Positions 10,274-21,192 of a stretch of DNA of 56,174 nt are shown here, in pieces; within the stretch, counting starts at the first letter, position 1, and each line of letters opens with the position of its first letter. Source of the stretch: Oehlia diaphana. Its lineage: Eukaryota; Glomeromycota; Glomeromycetes; Glomerales; Glomeraceae. The DNA lies in assembly GCA_003833135.1 (NCBI GenBank), contig QZLH01000420.1, forward strand, positions 42,744 through 98,917, written 5' to 3'. The notes under the pieces are model-generated. The model was not told the DNA's origin, did not search any database, and saw only the letters and a program-made list of their open reading frames with translations. The position numbers were made by a program, and so were the translations under genes.

Positions 10274-11690
10274 TTACCATTAGGAAATATAAAATATTAC
10301 ATGGTTTATATGTCTGAACTGTGATGTTGGGCTCGGTACACAAGTGCAAAGTGGCATTTTACTATGAAAATTCGGCATAACGATCGAAGGTACTGTATAT
10401 TTGGTGATATTAATGATAAACAAATCTTTATTATCATTTTTAACTCTAAAGATTAATATTATAATTTGCCTTGAGGATATAATTCTTGAATTATCAAAAT
10501 CTTTCGTATTGAATTTTGTGTGGAAAATATAGAATCTGAAAATTCAAATGCCTTTCATTGGTGTCAAATAGCAGCAGAAATTCAGTTTCGAAGATAAATT
10601 ACACTGTAAGTGCTATTTATTTCTCTCACAAAAAATTTGAGAGAAAATAAATTTAAATACGATAATTCTTATTATTCTCATTCTTTGAGATTTCTTGAAC
10701 TTTGTAATTGTGCTTTAATTATTCAAACAATTTCGATTCTTATTAATCTAGCGGAATTGAAATTTTGTTTTCATAGTTTGTTTAAAATGAAAATAGTGTT
10801 GATGTTAATAATTTAAAAGAAATTTATTTACCAAAACTCGAAATTCTTTCTTTACTGAATTTTATTACTTTATCACTATCGTTAATCGAATTATATTTTC
10901 ATACAATTAAAATAACTTGTTCAATATTGAAGTTTTACCAGTGTGGTAGCAACAAAATTTGATAATATATTTAACCAAAAAATTGGCTGTAAACCATCAT
11001 CCTCCTTATTCATTTAATTGATGGAAAATTTCTAATTTGGAAATGAATATGAGAGAAATAAAAAAAACCTCAATTTTTTTTAAAAAAAGGCAACATTTAT
11101 TATTTCTAAACAATATAAATGTAAACTTTGTAATGATACTTTTGATAAATAAGAATACTCTTTCTTTCATCTTATAATAAATCATTTTAAAAAAAATTCC
11201 AAATATGTTGTTGGAATGATTGTGATATGAATAATTTATTCAATTTTATTCAAATAACGTAAAAAAAAAATTTATTTATCATGATTTTCTTTCTATGAAA
11301 AAAGTTATATATATTCTAATAATAGAACCAAAAATAATTATGTGACTTATAATACTTTTAATTGAAAATAATAATTACAAAATTATAGTATTATAGTATT
11401 TTTCAAATATACCTTCAGGACCAGGAAGTTTTTTATCTTCTAAATGGAAGTAATGGAAGTCTGAGTCATAAAGAGTTAAAAATAATAAAAAAAATTGATT
11501 TGAAGTCTAACATACTTAGCCATTTCGTATGTAAGACTAAAGTTAAAAAAAAATCATAATTTTTGTGGAAAAAAATTGTTTCTTGAATCTTGAAAAATAT
11601 ATTAACGAGGACATTATTATATGTAAATTACTGCGGTACTGCGGTACCATGGCAAAGTCATCGACATTTTTGTTTGGTAATACTAAAAAT
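10274..11690. other. Intergenic region upstream of kinase B
   Basis: No gene supported. Fragments near 10440-10830 resemble sequence upstream of kinase E near 49920-50120 (shared AACTCTAAA, GAAAATTC and TTTGAGAG/TTTGGGAGAAATAAA blocks). The B and E copies therefore appear to have been duplicated together with more than 1 kb of upstream DNA. Confidence 0.45.
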
Positions 11691-11727
11691 CACGCTGTAC
11701 GTTGTGCGACTATTCGGAGAAAAAAAT
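11691..11727 (+). promoter_or_regulatory. Shared kinase upstream box (copy B)
   Basis: ACGCTGTACGTTGTGCGACT followed by ATTCGGAGAAAAAAA lies 138 bases before the kinase B start. It is the fullest version of the block found before all five kinases. CTGCGGTACCATGG just upstream is also shared with kinase D (45601). Confidence 0.55.
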
Positions 11728-11828
11728 TTTATAATAGGCATATACAATAAAATAACAATTTTTACTATTCATTTTTTTTTTAACTTTCTGTTAGCTTATT
11801 ATTATTCAATACGTTCGATAATATCAAA

Positions 11829-14045
11829 ATGCAAGATACCGAAAATACAAATAATACAAATGAATGGGTTAATTGGATTGAAGAAGCTGTTGAGAAAGAA
11901 CATTTAAAATTTTATGAATATGAAGATTTTAATAATATTCAACATATTGGTACTGGAGGTTTCGGAAACGTATATCGTGCAAATTGGAAAAATTCAGGAA
12001 AACTAGTTGCATTAAAATCGTTTAATAGTCCTAATAACTTCACCATGAAAGAAATCGTTCGTGAGGTACTGTATTTTAATGTAGTATAATACATTTTTTT
12101 TCGTCTATGAATTTTTATCTAATACATTTATTTCAAATATTTTATTTTTTATTCAGTTAAAAATTCAACGCAAAGTTGATTTCCATGATAATATTATTAG
12201 TTGCTATGGAATAACAAAACTTGAGTCAGGTATTATCTTGATAAATATAATATTCTTTTACCGCAAAATTTTACAAAAGTTTATTTAGTAATTACTTCTT
12301 TTATTCATTAGAAAATCATAATAATTATCAGTTAGTATTGGAATACGCCGACGGTGGTACTCTTCGAAGTTATTTAAAGAAAAATTTTAACAAGCTTACT
12401 TGGGATGACAAATATAATATGGCATACCAGTTATCTTGTGCCGTATCATGCTTACATAACGAAAGAATAGTGCATCGTGATTTGGTAATTTATTTAATCA
12501 TTAACAGTAATATATTTTGTATTATTAATTTTTAAAAACTGAAAATTGATTATATATATGTTTCTTTAATAGCACTCCTGTAATATACTAGTCCATAATA
12601 ACATAATCAAATTGGCAGATTTTGGATTATCTAAAAGAATTGGAGCATCATCTAATCTTCAATCTAAATTATTTGGTGTGGTTCCTTATGTCGATCCAAA
12701 AAGCTTTAGTAGACGAAGAAATAATAATAATCAATCAACACAAATGTTTTCATTAAATGAAAAAAGTGATATTTATAGTATAGGCGTGTTATTTTGGGAA
12801 ATATCTAGTGGGAAACCTCCTTTCTATGTTGAGGATGAAGAATATGATGTTGGTTTAGCTGTGGAAATTTCACAAGGTCTTAGAGAAACTGTTGTTCCTG
12901 ATACTCCTGAAGAATATGTTAAAATTTATACTAGTGAGTAAAATTTAAAATTTTAAATCTTATATTTAATAATTTAAAAATATTATTTAATTAACCTTAT
13001 TTACATTTATTTCTTAGAATGTTGGGATGGGGAACCAGATAATCGTCCAACTATATATCAAGTAGTTGATTGGCTAAATGCAATAATTACAAAATCAGAT
13101 GTAATAGTAGAAAATCATCAAATATCAAATAAACAAGAACTTAATGAGACTTCTTTAAGTACTAATAGTTCAGTATTACAAGGAGATTTATCTCAACTTA
13201 TTCAAAATTTTGATAAAATAAATATAAAAGAAATTGATCCTATGATAATATTAAGCAAACAAGAAAATTTTGATTTCAACATTATAATTGACGAAATCAA
13301 TGATTTTATTTATAAAATAAGAGATAAAGGAATCAATTGGAAATTAGAAAAGAAACAAGTTATTGAATATTTTAATAATTATAATTTAGAATTTTATAAT
13401 TGGTTATTAAATAATCAAAATAGTTCAAATTCTAATTTTATTCTTGGATATTTTAATTATCGTGGAATTTTAACAAGTAATAATAATGATAAAGCATTAA
13501 ATTTTTTTATTAATGCATCAGAAAAAAATCATACGTTAGCACAAAATTTTGTTGGTGTGTGTTATTATTATGGATATGGAACTATAAAAAATGAAAAATT
13601 AGCTTTTAAATATTTTGAAAAAGCTGCAAATAATGGAATTATAGGTGCAGTGTATAATCTTGGTTTATCTTATAAAAATGGAGAGGGTATTGAAAAAGAT
13701 TATAATAAAGCTTTTGAATTGTTTAAACAATCAGCTGGAGGAGGACATATAAAGGGATTAATGATGTTAGGATATTGTTATAGAAATGGTATTGGAACTA
13801 AAGTTGATAATCAAAAAGCATTTGAATTATATCAAAATGCTGCAAATTTAGATGATGATTTAGCACAAAATAACCTTGCTGCAATGTATGAAGTTGGAGA
13901 TGGAATTACAAAAGATATAGATAAAGCGATTTATTGGTATGAAAAATCTGCCAAACAAGGAAATCAAGGTGCACAAATGAATTTAAATAGTCTACAAAAA
14001 AAATTAAACTTTTCTCATTTAAATTTTAAAATTTTAGATCATTAG
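11829..14045 (+). CDS. Kinase B: TKL-type protein kinase with five Sel1 repeats
   Basis: A 623-aa kinase is encoded by join 11829-12065, 12157-12229, 12312-12484, 12573-12933 and 13018-14045, all GT-AG and in frame. It opens with the family motif [20 protein letters not shown]. The glycine loop GTGGFG is at 41-46, the beta-3 lysine is K63, the HRD aspartate is D160, and DFG begins at D177. The activation-segment end reads VPYVDPKSF. The Sel1 region (about 421-610) has five repeats. Compared with A and D, one whole repeat is missing between repeats 2 and 3, joined at a KAANNG motif. Exon phases match A, D and E exactly. Catalytic residues are intact, so it is probably active; partners are unknown. 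It is the closest paralogue of kinase E. Confidence 0.92.
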
Positions 14046-14712
14046 TTTACAATATTTATTTTTATAAAAATTTCAAAATAGTAAATACACTACCCTAAAA
14101 TAATGATTGTTAAAATTTTTACCTATTTTATTATATATACTTTCTTTTATAATTAAACATATTTGGTGTCTGTTATAATATTTTCATTAAAATGACTTTC
14201 AACATCGGAAATTGAATAATGTAAAAGTTTAATGCTGCATTTCTTTCTATTTTTGAAAAATAAATTTATATAGAAGCTGAACACAATTTGTAAAAGATAA
14301 TAAAAGTTTATAACAGATAAAGAATGCTACTAGTCAATTTTTAATTTTTTATATAAAATGATTTTGATCAAAATCATTCCGGTTTCTTTTTTTAGTTTTT
14401 TTCATAAAAAAAAAAAATTAAATACATAACTAAATAAAAAAAAAGTTATTAATTCTATCTAAAAATTACTATGAATACTTATAATTTAGTGGATTTGATA
14501 AATAGTGGAATTTTACAAGTAAATAAAAATAATATTTCAGACGCGTAAATGTTCATTTTAATAATGTATTACTGTTATCAATATTGTACGAAAATATTTT
14601 TCGTATTGCAATTCTAATTATAATATACCTTTCTGGAATTTTCTTCACTTGTAAATACCATCTTTAGTTAAACTAGGTTTCATTATTTATTCAGAAAATA
14701 AATATATGATAT
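14046..14712. other. Kinase B 3' flank
   Basis: Non-coding. From about 14090 it matches the sequence beginning near 31880 (shared CATATTTGGTGTCTGTTATA against CATCTTTGGTGTCTGTTATA), marking the start of the duplicated block downstream of kinases B and C. Confidence 0.6.
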
Positions 14713-14925
14713 CTATATATAAACCAATACTAAACTACATTTATATATTTCTTTAAAATTCTGCTTATCTTTACCAGTCTTAGCACGTTTTTTCTGAACG
14801 TTTTTTTCTTCCTCATTTTCGGGAAGCCTTGTCGAACAAACTGTATTTACTTCATCGTACTCTTTTAATTCTTCTTTTGTCGGTCTTTTTGTTTCCTGAT
14901 ACATTACTTTCAACGATTGTTTCAT
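14713..14925 (-). CDS. Small hypothetical ORF in duplicated spacer
   Basis: A 70-codon lysine- and glutamate-rich frame starts MKQSLKVMYQETKRPTKEEL. The paralogous position near 33840 begins MGQSLKVMYQKTKR but soon hits a stop and a frame change. No domain is recognised. It could be an exon of a larger gene or chance open sequence in a duplicated spacer; the decay of the second copy argues against strong selection. Confidence 0.25.
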   Translation of the reverse strand: MKQSLKVMYQETKRPTKEELKEYDEVNTVCSTRLPENEEEKNVQKKRAKTGKDKQNFKEIYKCSLVLVYI

Positions 14926-16000
14926 AACTATAAATTTTTATCTGTCTAAATTTATTTGTCTCTTTTTGGTTTACGTATCTAAAGTCTAAACTCACTCATT
15001 ATCTGTCTGTACCACCTCTTCATGATTCGTATATTCATCTAACTTCTTTTGTTGTTTCATCATTCAGCATTCTAATCTATTTATTTTATTCACTATAGGA
15101 TTTTTTGGTGTAATAGGGAAAAAAAAATTTTAACTATTGTAGTAAAGAAAACAGGGTGATCTCGGTCTGTTACACAAAAGCGCGATCGGTGGTTTGTTAA
15201 ATCTTTAATATATTTTGTGCCTCGTATAATAGGATAAGTATGTTTAAGTTGCTTTATTAACTTTTGTAATAAATAGATAAATTGATTTGTAGTAAATAAT
15301 CTATTCTTATTATTATAACATATATATCCGTGAATTTTTTTTTAAACTCTTATGAAGCGCGTGAATAAAGTTATTATGCATGCAAGTACAATTAATATTT
15401 GCGCATTAAAAAATCTTAGGCGTTTTTGTTTCGTCAATAATCTTTTTTTTTCATTATTATTGATATTATTTCACTTTTCTAAAAAAAAAAAAATAATAAT
15501 GGATAATTTAAATCTAAATCTGACGTTATGCCGATCAAAATTTTTTTTTATTTAAACAAGTTTATTACTTTATATCATAAACTTAATGTTCACTATAAAA
15601 GATTTTAAAATATATATTGTATCACAATCGGATTTATTTATTTTTTCTCAATCACATATTTAGAGATAATTTTCATATATTTCGGAAAAAGATAAAGGCG
15701 CGATTTGTTTTGTGCAATATAAAGAAAGATAACCAAGGTTTATTTCCATGAAAGATGCTGACAGATTATTTCCTTTTACAAAAGTTTAATAATCGTTTAT
15801 ATAATAAATAATTATAGACATAAAGCGTCCATTCACGTTTTCTATTCAAGATACTTAAAATACCAATAGAGCCAAACAGATTATTTCCTTTTACAAAAAT
15901 TTCTAACGCGTCCATTCACGTCTTCTATTGTAAAATATACGTAAAAAATAATATCTATACGTAATTTTGTGCAATGTTAAATATTTAAATTTTATATATA

Positions 16001-16086
16001 CAGTCGGACCTCTATGTACCGATACTGTTGTTTTGGGAAAATTATATCGGTACATAGGATATCGGTACATAGAGGTCTGCCGACTG
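16001..16086. mobile_element. Short Tigger-like MITE
   Basis: An 86-bp element with TIRs starting CAGTCGG and continuing ACCTCTATGTACCGATA, flanked by TA at 15999-16000 and 16087-16088. The right end carries three extra bases (CAG) after CAGTCGG and a second copy of the ATCGGTACATAG block. The consensus CAGTC..ACCTC.AT.TACCGATA matches the end of the transposase-bearing element at 1844. The paralogous spacer near 35120 lacks the element. Confidence 0.85.
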
Positions 16087-16784
16087 TACGTCGTTTTTGT
16101 ATCTTTTTTTTATCTCCTCCTTAAATATACGCATGTTATCTTTATATCCTCTTTAATATACGTTATACCAACGAAACGCCTTCTCAAAAAAGACAGAAAC
16201 AACTAAGAAGACGAAAAATCGTAAGAAGAAATTTTAGATCTAACATATCTATTAATAATGGAAGCACATTGAGACTTATCGCGAACCTTCAATTTTTTAA
16301 TTTATTAACAACAAATTATAGCCAATGAAAAAATGAATAAATTTAGCAAGTAAGAAATTTATTAATCAGAATTTTTTTATTTATAATATAATAATTGAAA
16401 TACTTTATTTATTATTATCTATAAAATTACCCTGATTTATCTATTCCATCTATTATACAATGTGTATAGTCTTTTTTTTTCAATAGGATCCATTTGATAG
16501 TTTTTTTTTTTGATAACTGAAGGTCATATGAAAAATGAACACTACATTTCTTTAAAACTCTTATAAGTATTATTTTTACTAAGACTTTTTTAACTAAAAT
16601 TTTTAATGATCGTATCTTTTTTTTCAACAAATTATAGTGAGATATTGAGAAATTCTTTTACAAAAAGAAGAATAAAAACATGAATATTCGAATTTATGAA
16701 AACTCTTTTTGGAGAAAATAAATTAAAAATAGTCCATTTTTATTTGAATTTTTTTTGCCAACTTTTTTAATTATGAAATAAATT

Positions 16785-16950
16785 GTGGTTAGCCGAAAAC
16801 GGAGCCAAATTCCTGATTGCCGATTATCCGGATCCGGTTTAATCGCAGAAAATCCCTTGGAATTCCACGACGATCTACGCCCGGATCACGTTGCGGCTAG
16901 TTATTTGTCGGACACTATTATAGTGATATCATATCCTTTTTTAACAAAAA
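16785..16950. other. GC-rich insert of unknown origin in spacer copy 1
   Basis: Sequence with clearly higher GC content than its surroundings, absent from the paralogous spacer (near 35870). It contains an open frame in which GSGLIAENPLEFHDD can be read, but no family is recognised and no clean terminal repeats or target duplication were found. Confidence 0.4.
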
Positions 16951-17783
16951 AAACTATGATATCTAATCCCAATTTCTCATTTCAATGTATTTCATCAATT
17001 CCTCATAATAAATCTCCTGTTGCGTGTTTTAAATAATTCTACCTTTGTTAAAATCTTTACAAAGTCATAAATACCATTTTTGACATTTTTGACAATTCAT
17101 TTGACTTGGGGTAATATCAAATCTCACCCATGGCGAGGAATAATTTCACCTTTTTTTTTAATTACAAATTAATTTTATTTAAAAAAAAAAAAGAGTTAAT
17201 CCCTAATAATCAAAAAATATTTTTTTTTTTAGTCTCGAAAAAAAAATCAAAAAAAAACCTGTTTCTAAAAAAAAAAAATTTTTGGTTACTATCTATGGTT
17301 GTAGAATAATAAGAAAGAAGGAGGAAAATGAAAAAAGGAAAAAAGAAAAAGAAAGAAAAAAATAATAAAAAAGAAAATAAAAGTACACATATCTACAAAT
17401 AAATTTTTACAATATGAACAAAGAAATTAAATATAAGTGAGAAAGTTTCTAAATTATTAAATGTCCCGAGAGATTTATTAGCCGCTAATAATTAATCTGA
17501 AAAAGATATTAAATTTCGAGAGAATTAAAAATCCAATATTACTATATTAGTAATTCTAAGATTAATAAATTATGCTTGTACTTTTAGTTCAGACGCCACC
17601 CATCTAATGCTGCTAAAGTAATCTTCCACACCACCAGGATACCCACTGGACTGGAGACACTGGTAAACTGGCGACACTACCATGTCTCTCACCGTTACTG
17701 AACTCAAATGTGTTAGTAAACGATCGAAAACATTATCTCCTGTCGGTGTTTCTGATCTTGTATGTGTATGATGTGGCATTAAT

Positions 17784-19528
17784 ACGAGTATACAGTAAAG
17801 TATTACGGTAATAATATACAGGTATGAATGGACATATCATACTAGTAATTTAATTATTAATTTAATATTTTAATTCGTGATTTGTCCAAGAAACAGTGAA
17901 AATTTTCTATAATTTGGAATCCATAAAGACTCGAGTGATAGACAGTGTTGTTTAGTGTTCCGGGTCAAACCCGGGTCATTTGACCCGACCCGTGTTTAAA
18001 ATCCGAATCGGGTTTATCATTATTTGACACCAGTCTTATATCCAACCCGACTCGTCGGGTCAGGTCACACCTTTGCTTGACCCGGGTTTAATCAGATATT
18101 TATATTTACAATATTTACAAAATGTTTACATTACGCGATTTTTAATTTCTAACTTGTTTGTGTAAAATGAGAAATTAGCTCTTGGAAAGTGAACTTATTT
18201 AAGAAGTCTAGAAAGTATTTAACCCTTGAGCAGATCGAAATCAAGATGTTTTACTATGATGGAAGGTATATGTTTAATAATAATTAGTATATTTTATTAG
18301 ATTTTATTAATTCGATATGAAAATATATACCGTAGTTAAATAAAGTATAGTATTCACAGTTTCACACCTAGCAGCAATGGCAAGAGATTATTTTGTAATC
18401 ATTGAATAATATTAAATTTTTTTTACCTGTAATTGCAAGTGTTCCAGTTGAAGATTTTTTCTGGAGGAATCGGCCAAAAGAAGTCAAATACAAATCGCGC
18501 GTGTATGTGTTTGAAATCAGGCTGGGCGTAAGGAGGATTTAATAAAATTATATATTTTTAAATTTTACAATAAAATTTTAAAATGTTTTTCTGAACATCT
18601 GAAAATTTTATTTGGACCCGGGTTATCCGGGGGTTGAACTATATCGGGTCGGGTCAGAGGTCGGGTCATGTACGGGTTGGTTTTTATAATACATCCTCAA
18701 ACCCGACCCGACTCGACCCTTTCGGAACACTAGACTGTTGCTAATATATTCATTTTCATAGTGCTTGGAATCCAAATGTTCTTTTATACCCTCAGGAATA
18801 ACGATTGGACAGGTGAGCCGGCCACATTCCCCCGAAATATATATATATGAATTTTCTCCGCTTCTTAAATGAATCACGAATTAAATATTGATGTTACGAT
18901 TTGATAACAACTATGATAGATAAATCACATAAATCACAATTATCGCTGATATAATAAAATGCTTTTGTTGATTAAAATTCTCTTTCTCACGATATTTCTC
19001 TTTAATATTTTCTTCTCCATTACGGTACCTTTTCTATTACATAATTCAAATTTAGATAGTAATCTTTTGCATGTTTAATAACAATAACAAATGCGTAATA
19101 TCAATCAAAATTTGTATACAGCAATTCGGCAATTTTATTATATAGTTCGTAAATTACAATAAAAATATCAATTAACTGCTTTATCACAAATATAAAATAT
19201 CAATATTTCAAACTATTTAAAAGTAATAAATTATAATCATTTTTCGTCGTTTTATAAACTGTTTATGCTTTTAGTTGGGTGACTTCAGCTTCGTCTTTAA
19301 TTATCAGTTGGACACTTGTGTAAGTTTTATGATATTACAGGTATGATCCTTTGTATATGTAATTTCGTATCATACCTGTAACTTTAGTAGTAGTAATATA
19401 TATTACGGACAGAACAGGTACGATACGATTAGTAAATGAATTTTACCGGCAAATTAGTGATCATAACTGTAAATAAATAACCATACCGTACGGTATCAAC
19501 AAATCGTAACGTAACTATTTAAATAATA
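17784..19528. mobile_element. 1.7-kb insertion in kinesin copy 1, with a nested element
   Basis: Kinesin copy 2 is continuous across this point (ACATTAATGCACG near 36752). In copy 1 the same site is split, with CATTAAT on both sides (17777-17783 and 19529-19535), consistent with a 7-bp target duplication. The inserted DNA has no recognisable gene and no clear TIR, and itself holds a second element at 17953-18732. Confidence 0.7.
17953..18732. mobile_element. hAT-like non-autonomous element nested in the insertion
   Basis: Ends are TAGTGTTCCG and its complement CGGAACACTA. Just inside each end lie many GGGTC/CCCGACCCG repeats in both orientations, typical of subterminal binding sites. The flanks share only an imperfect GAC(AG)TGTTG, so the target duplication is uncertain. 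No transposase frame inside. Confidence 0.6.
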
Positions 19529-21192
19529 CATTAATGCATGTTTTTCACGTTCACTGTACTTGTTACGCTTGCTGCATCATCGCTATCGGGTGAACTACGT
19601 CCATATGAACTTTGTCGCATATGATATGCTGCTGTTGTATCTTTGGAACCTCGTCGTGCCATACTGCTTTGTGATCTTCGCTTATCACCGCTGCTAAAAT
19701 ATCCGCTATCACGTGGACAATCGCCAAATTCTAAGTGGAAACCCATGCTCGTTGAACGACTATGCAAGAATTGTTGACCAATCACGAAGCGAACTTCGTC
19801 GTGAACTTGAAAGTTGAACACCAGCTCTGACTGGATCTAGTACGTTCCAAAGGTTGACCAATGGACCTTGCACGTTCTAAAGGTTGACTATTGAGTGATC
19901 TTGTGCGTTCTAAAGGTTGACTATTAAGTGATCTTGTACGTTCTGAAGGAAAAATATTCTCAGGTTTTGGTGTTGATGGTGTAGATGGTGTAGATTGACC
20001 ATCAGATGGTCTCTTTAATCTTCGACAGTTCGACTTTTTAAACTCTTTCTCTTTACATTATTATTGTTATCACTATTAGATTCACTATTACCAGAATCTT
20101 TTCTTCTTGGATTTGTTAGAACGTCCGGCATTGTTTCATTAGCTTCTTCGAGTACTTTTTCACGTGGTTGAAGATTCAACCACCCGGGAGTATTGGTGGT
20201 CTTGAGAAATTTACTCTATTATTACCTGTATTCATTGTAGATAATGGTGAAGAAGAGAAGTAAGCTGCATCATCATCAAAGAAGCATAAATTGTATCTTG
20301 TTAATGATCCCGTTTGATCAGATGTTCCTGATATTTCAGCTTCGACTTCTGCATAAGCTTGATCTAATTTATGATCATGGCATTGGAAGTACTATTTTCA
20401 ATATCATCTATCTGTTGTGATCTTCCACCTAGACGTAAAGCTTCTTCAAGTTCTCTGTTTTTCTTTTTATATTCACTTGTTGTAAGAACTGCAGCTATTC
20501 GCATGGCCAATAAAGTTTTTCTTAATTCCATAATTATCTTTTCTTGTAATTCTAAGGTCATTTGTCGAGACCAATCTCTAATTCGAAGATCAATAATATC
20601 CTTAAAGAAGGATTCCAATATTGCATACCTTTCAAATTCATTCAAATTTCGTAGAATGCGTCATATGATGCTTTAGGTGTGGCATTTTCTAGTAAGATGA
20701 AAGTAAGTTTCTTTTCAATTTTACTCGACTTGATACTATTCTTTCGTGATTTATCTTTAGATTCTTTGCTATTTTCAGCAGATTTTTCTCCTTGTTCGGC
20801 GGCAATATTTGATTGTAAAGAATGAATCTTAGCATTAATATAAGCAATTTCCGAGGTGATCATCTCAATCTTAGCATTAATATAAACAATTTCCGAGGTG
20901 ATCATCTCAATCTTATCATCTAATGCCTGAGCATCTCTTCCCAACTCATTCCCAACTTCACTAGTAATTATTTTTTCACGTTCTTCAAGTAATTCATTCT
21001 TTCCTTGTAAATTATTTCTTTTAACGATCCATTCATCCATCATTGTCAATGTTTTACGATCACTAATATATTTATAGATTGCTTTATTAAGAAGTTTTTT
21101 CTTATCATAACCACTGGCAAATACTTCTTCATAGATAGGACTAAAATCATAGGAGGATCGTCTCGATTCTTTTCTGTCATCGTCATTAGATA

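Larger units (their letters stand above)
14090..17569. repeat. Segmental duplication, kinase-kinesin spacer, copy 1
   Basis: This spacer is collinear with 31885-36452. Matched landmarks include GTCTGTACCACCTCTTCATG (15005 and 34138), the GGGTGATCTC..GTCTGTTACACAA block (15156 and 34277) and GAGATTTATTAGCCGCTAAT just below each kinesin stop. The two copies differ by insertions, which makes each the empty-site reference for the other. Confidence 0.85.
17570..21192 (-). pseudogene. Decayed C-terminal third of kinesin copy 1
   Basis: Downstream of a frameshift near 21207, the coding sequence of kinesin copy 2 remains recognisable in broken frames: 21049-20642, 20645-20364, 19821-19531 and 17779-17570. 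These carry versions of [49 protein letters not shown] out-of-frame stretches, and [13 protein letters not shown]. It corresponds to one copy of the coiled-coil module that is doubled in copy 2. Small deletions, frame changes and a 1.7-kb insertion (17784-19528) prevent translation as one protein. It is dead coding sequence unless the assembly is wrong at several points. Confidence 0.85.

Noticed and set aside
11565..11907. Frames overlapping the start of kinase B
   Set aside because: They run through the promoter box and 5' untranslated region, and the conserved exon 1 start at 11829 explains the coding signal.
18623..18877. 84-codon minus-strand frame with GSGLRMYYKNQPVHDPTSDPT
   Set aside because: It is produced by the GGGTC/GACCC subterminal repeats of the hAT-like element and crosses its boundary.
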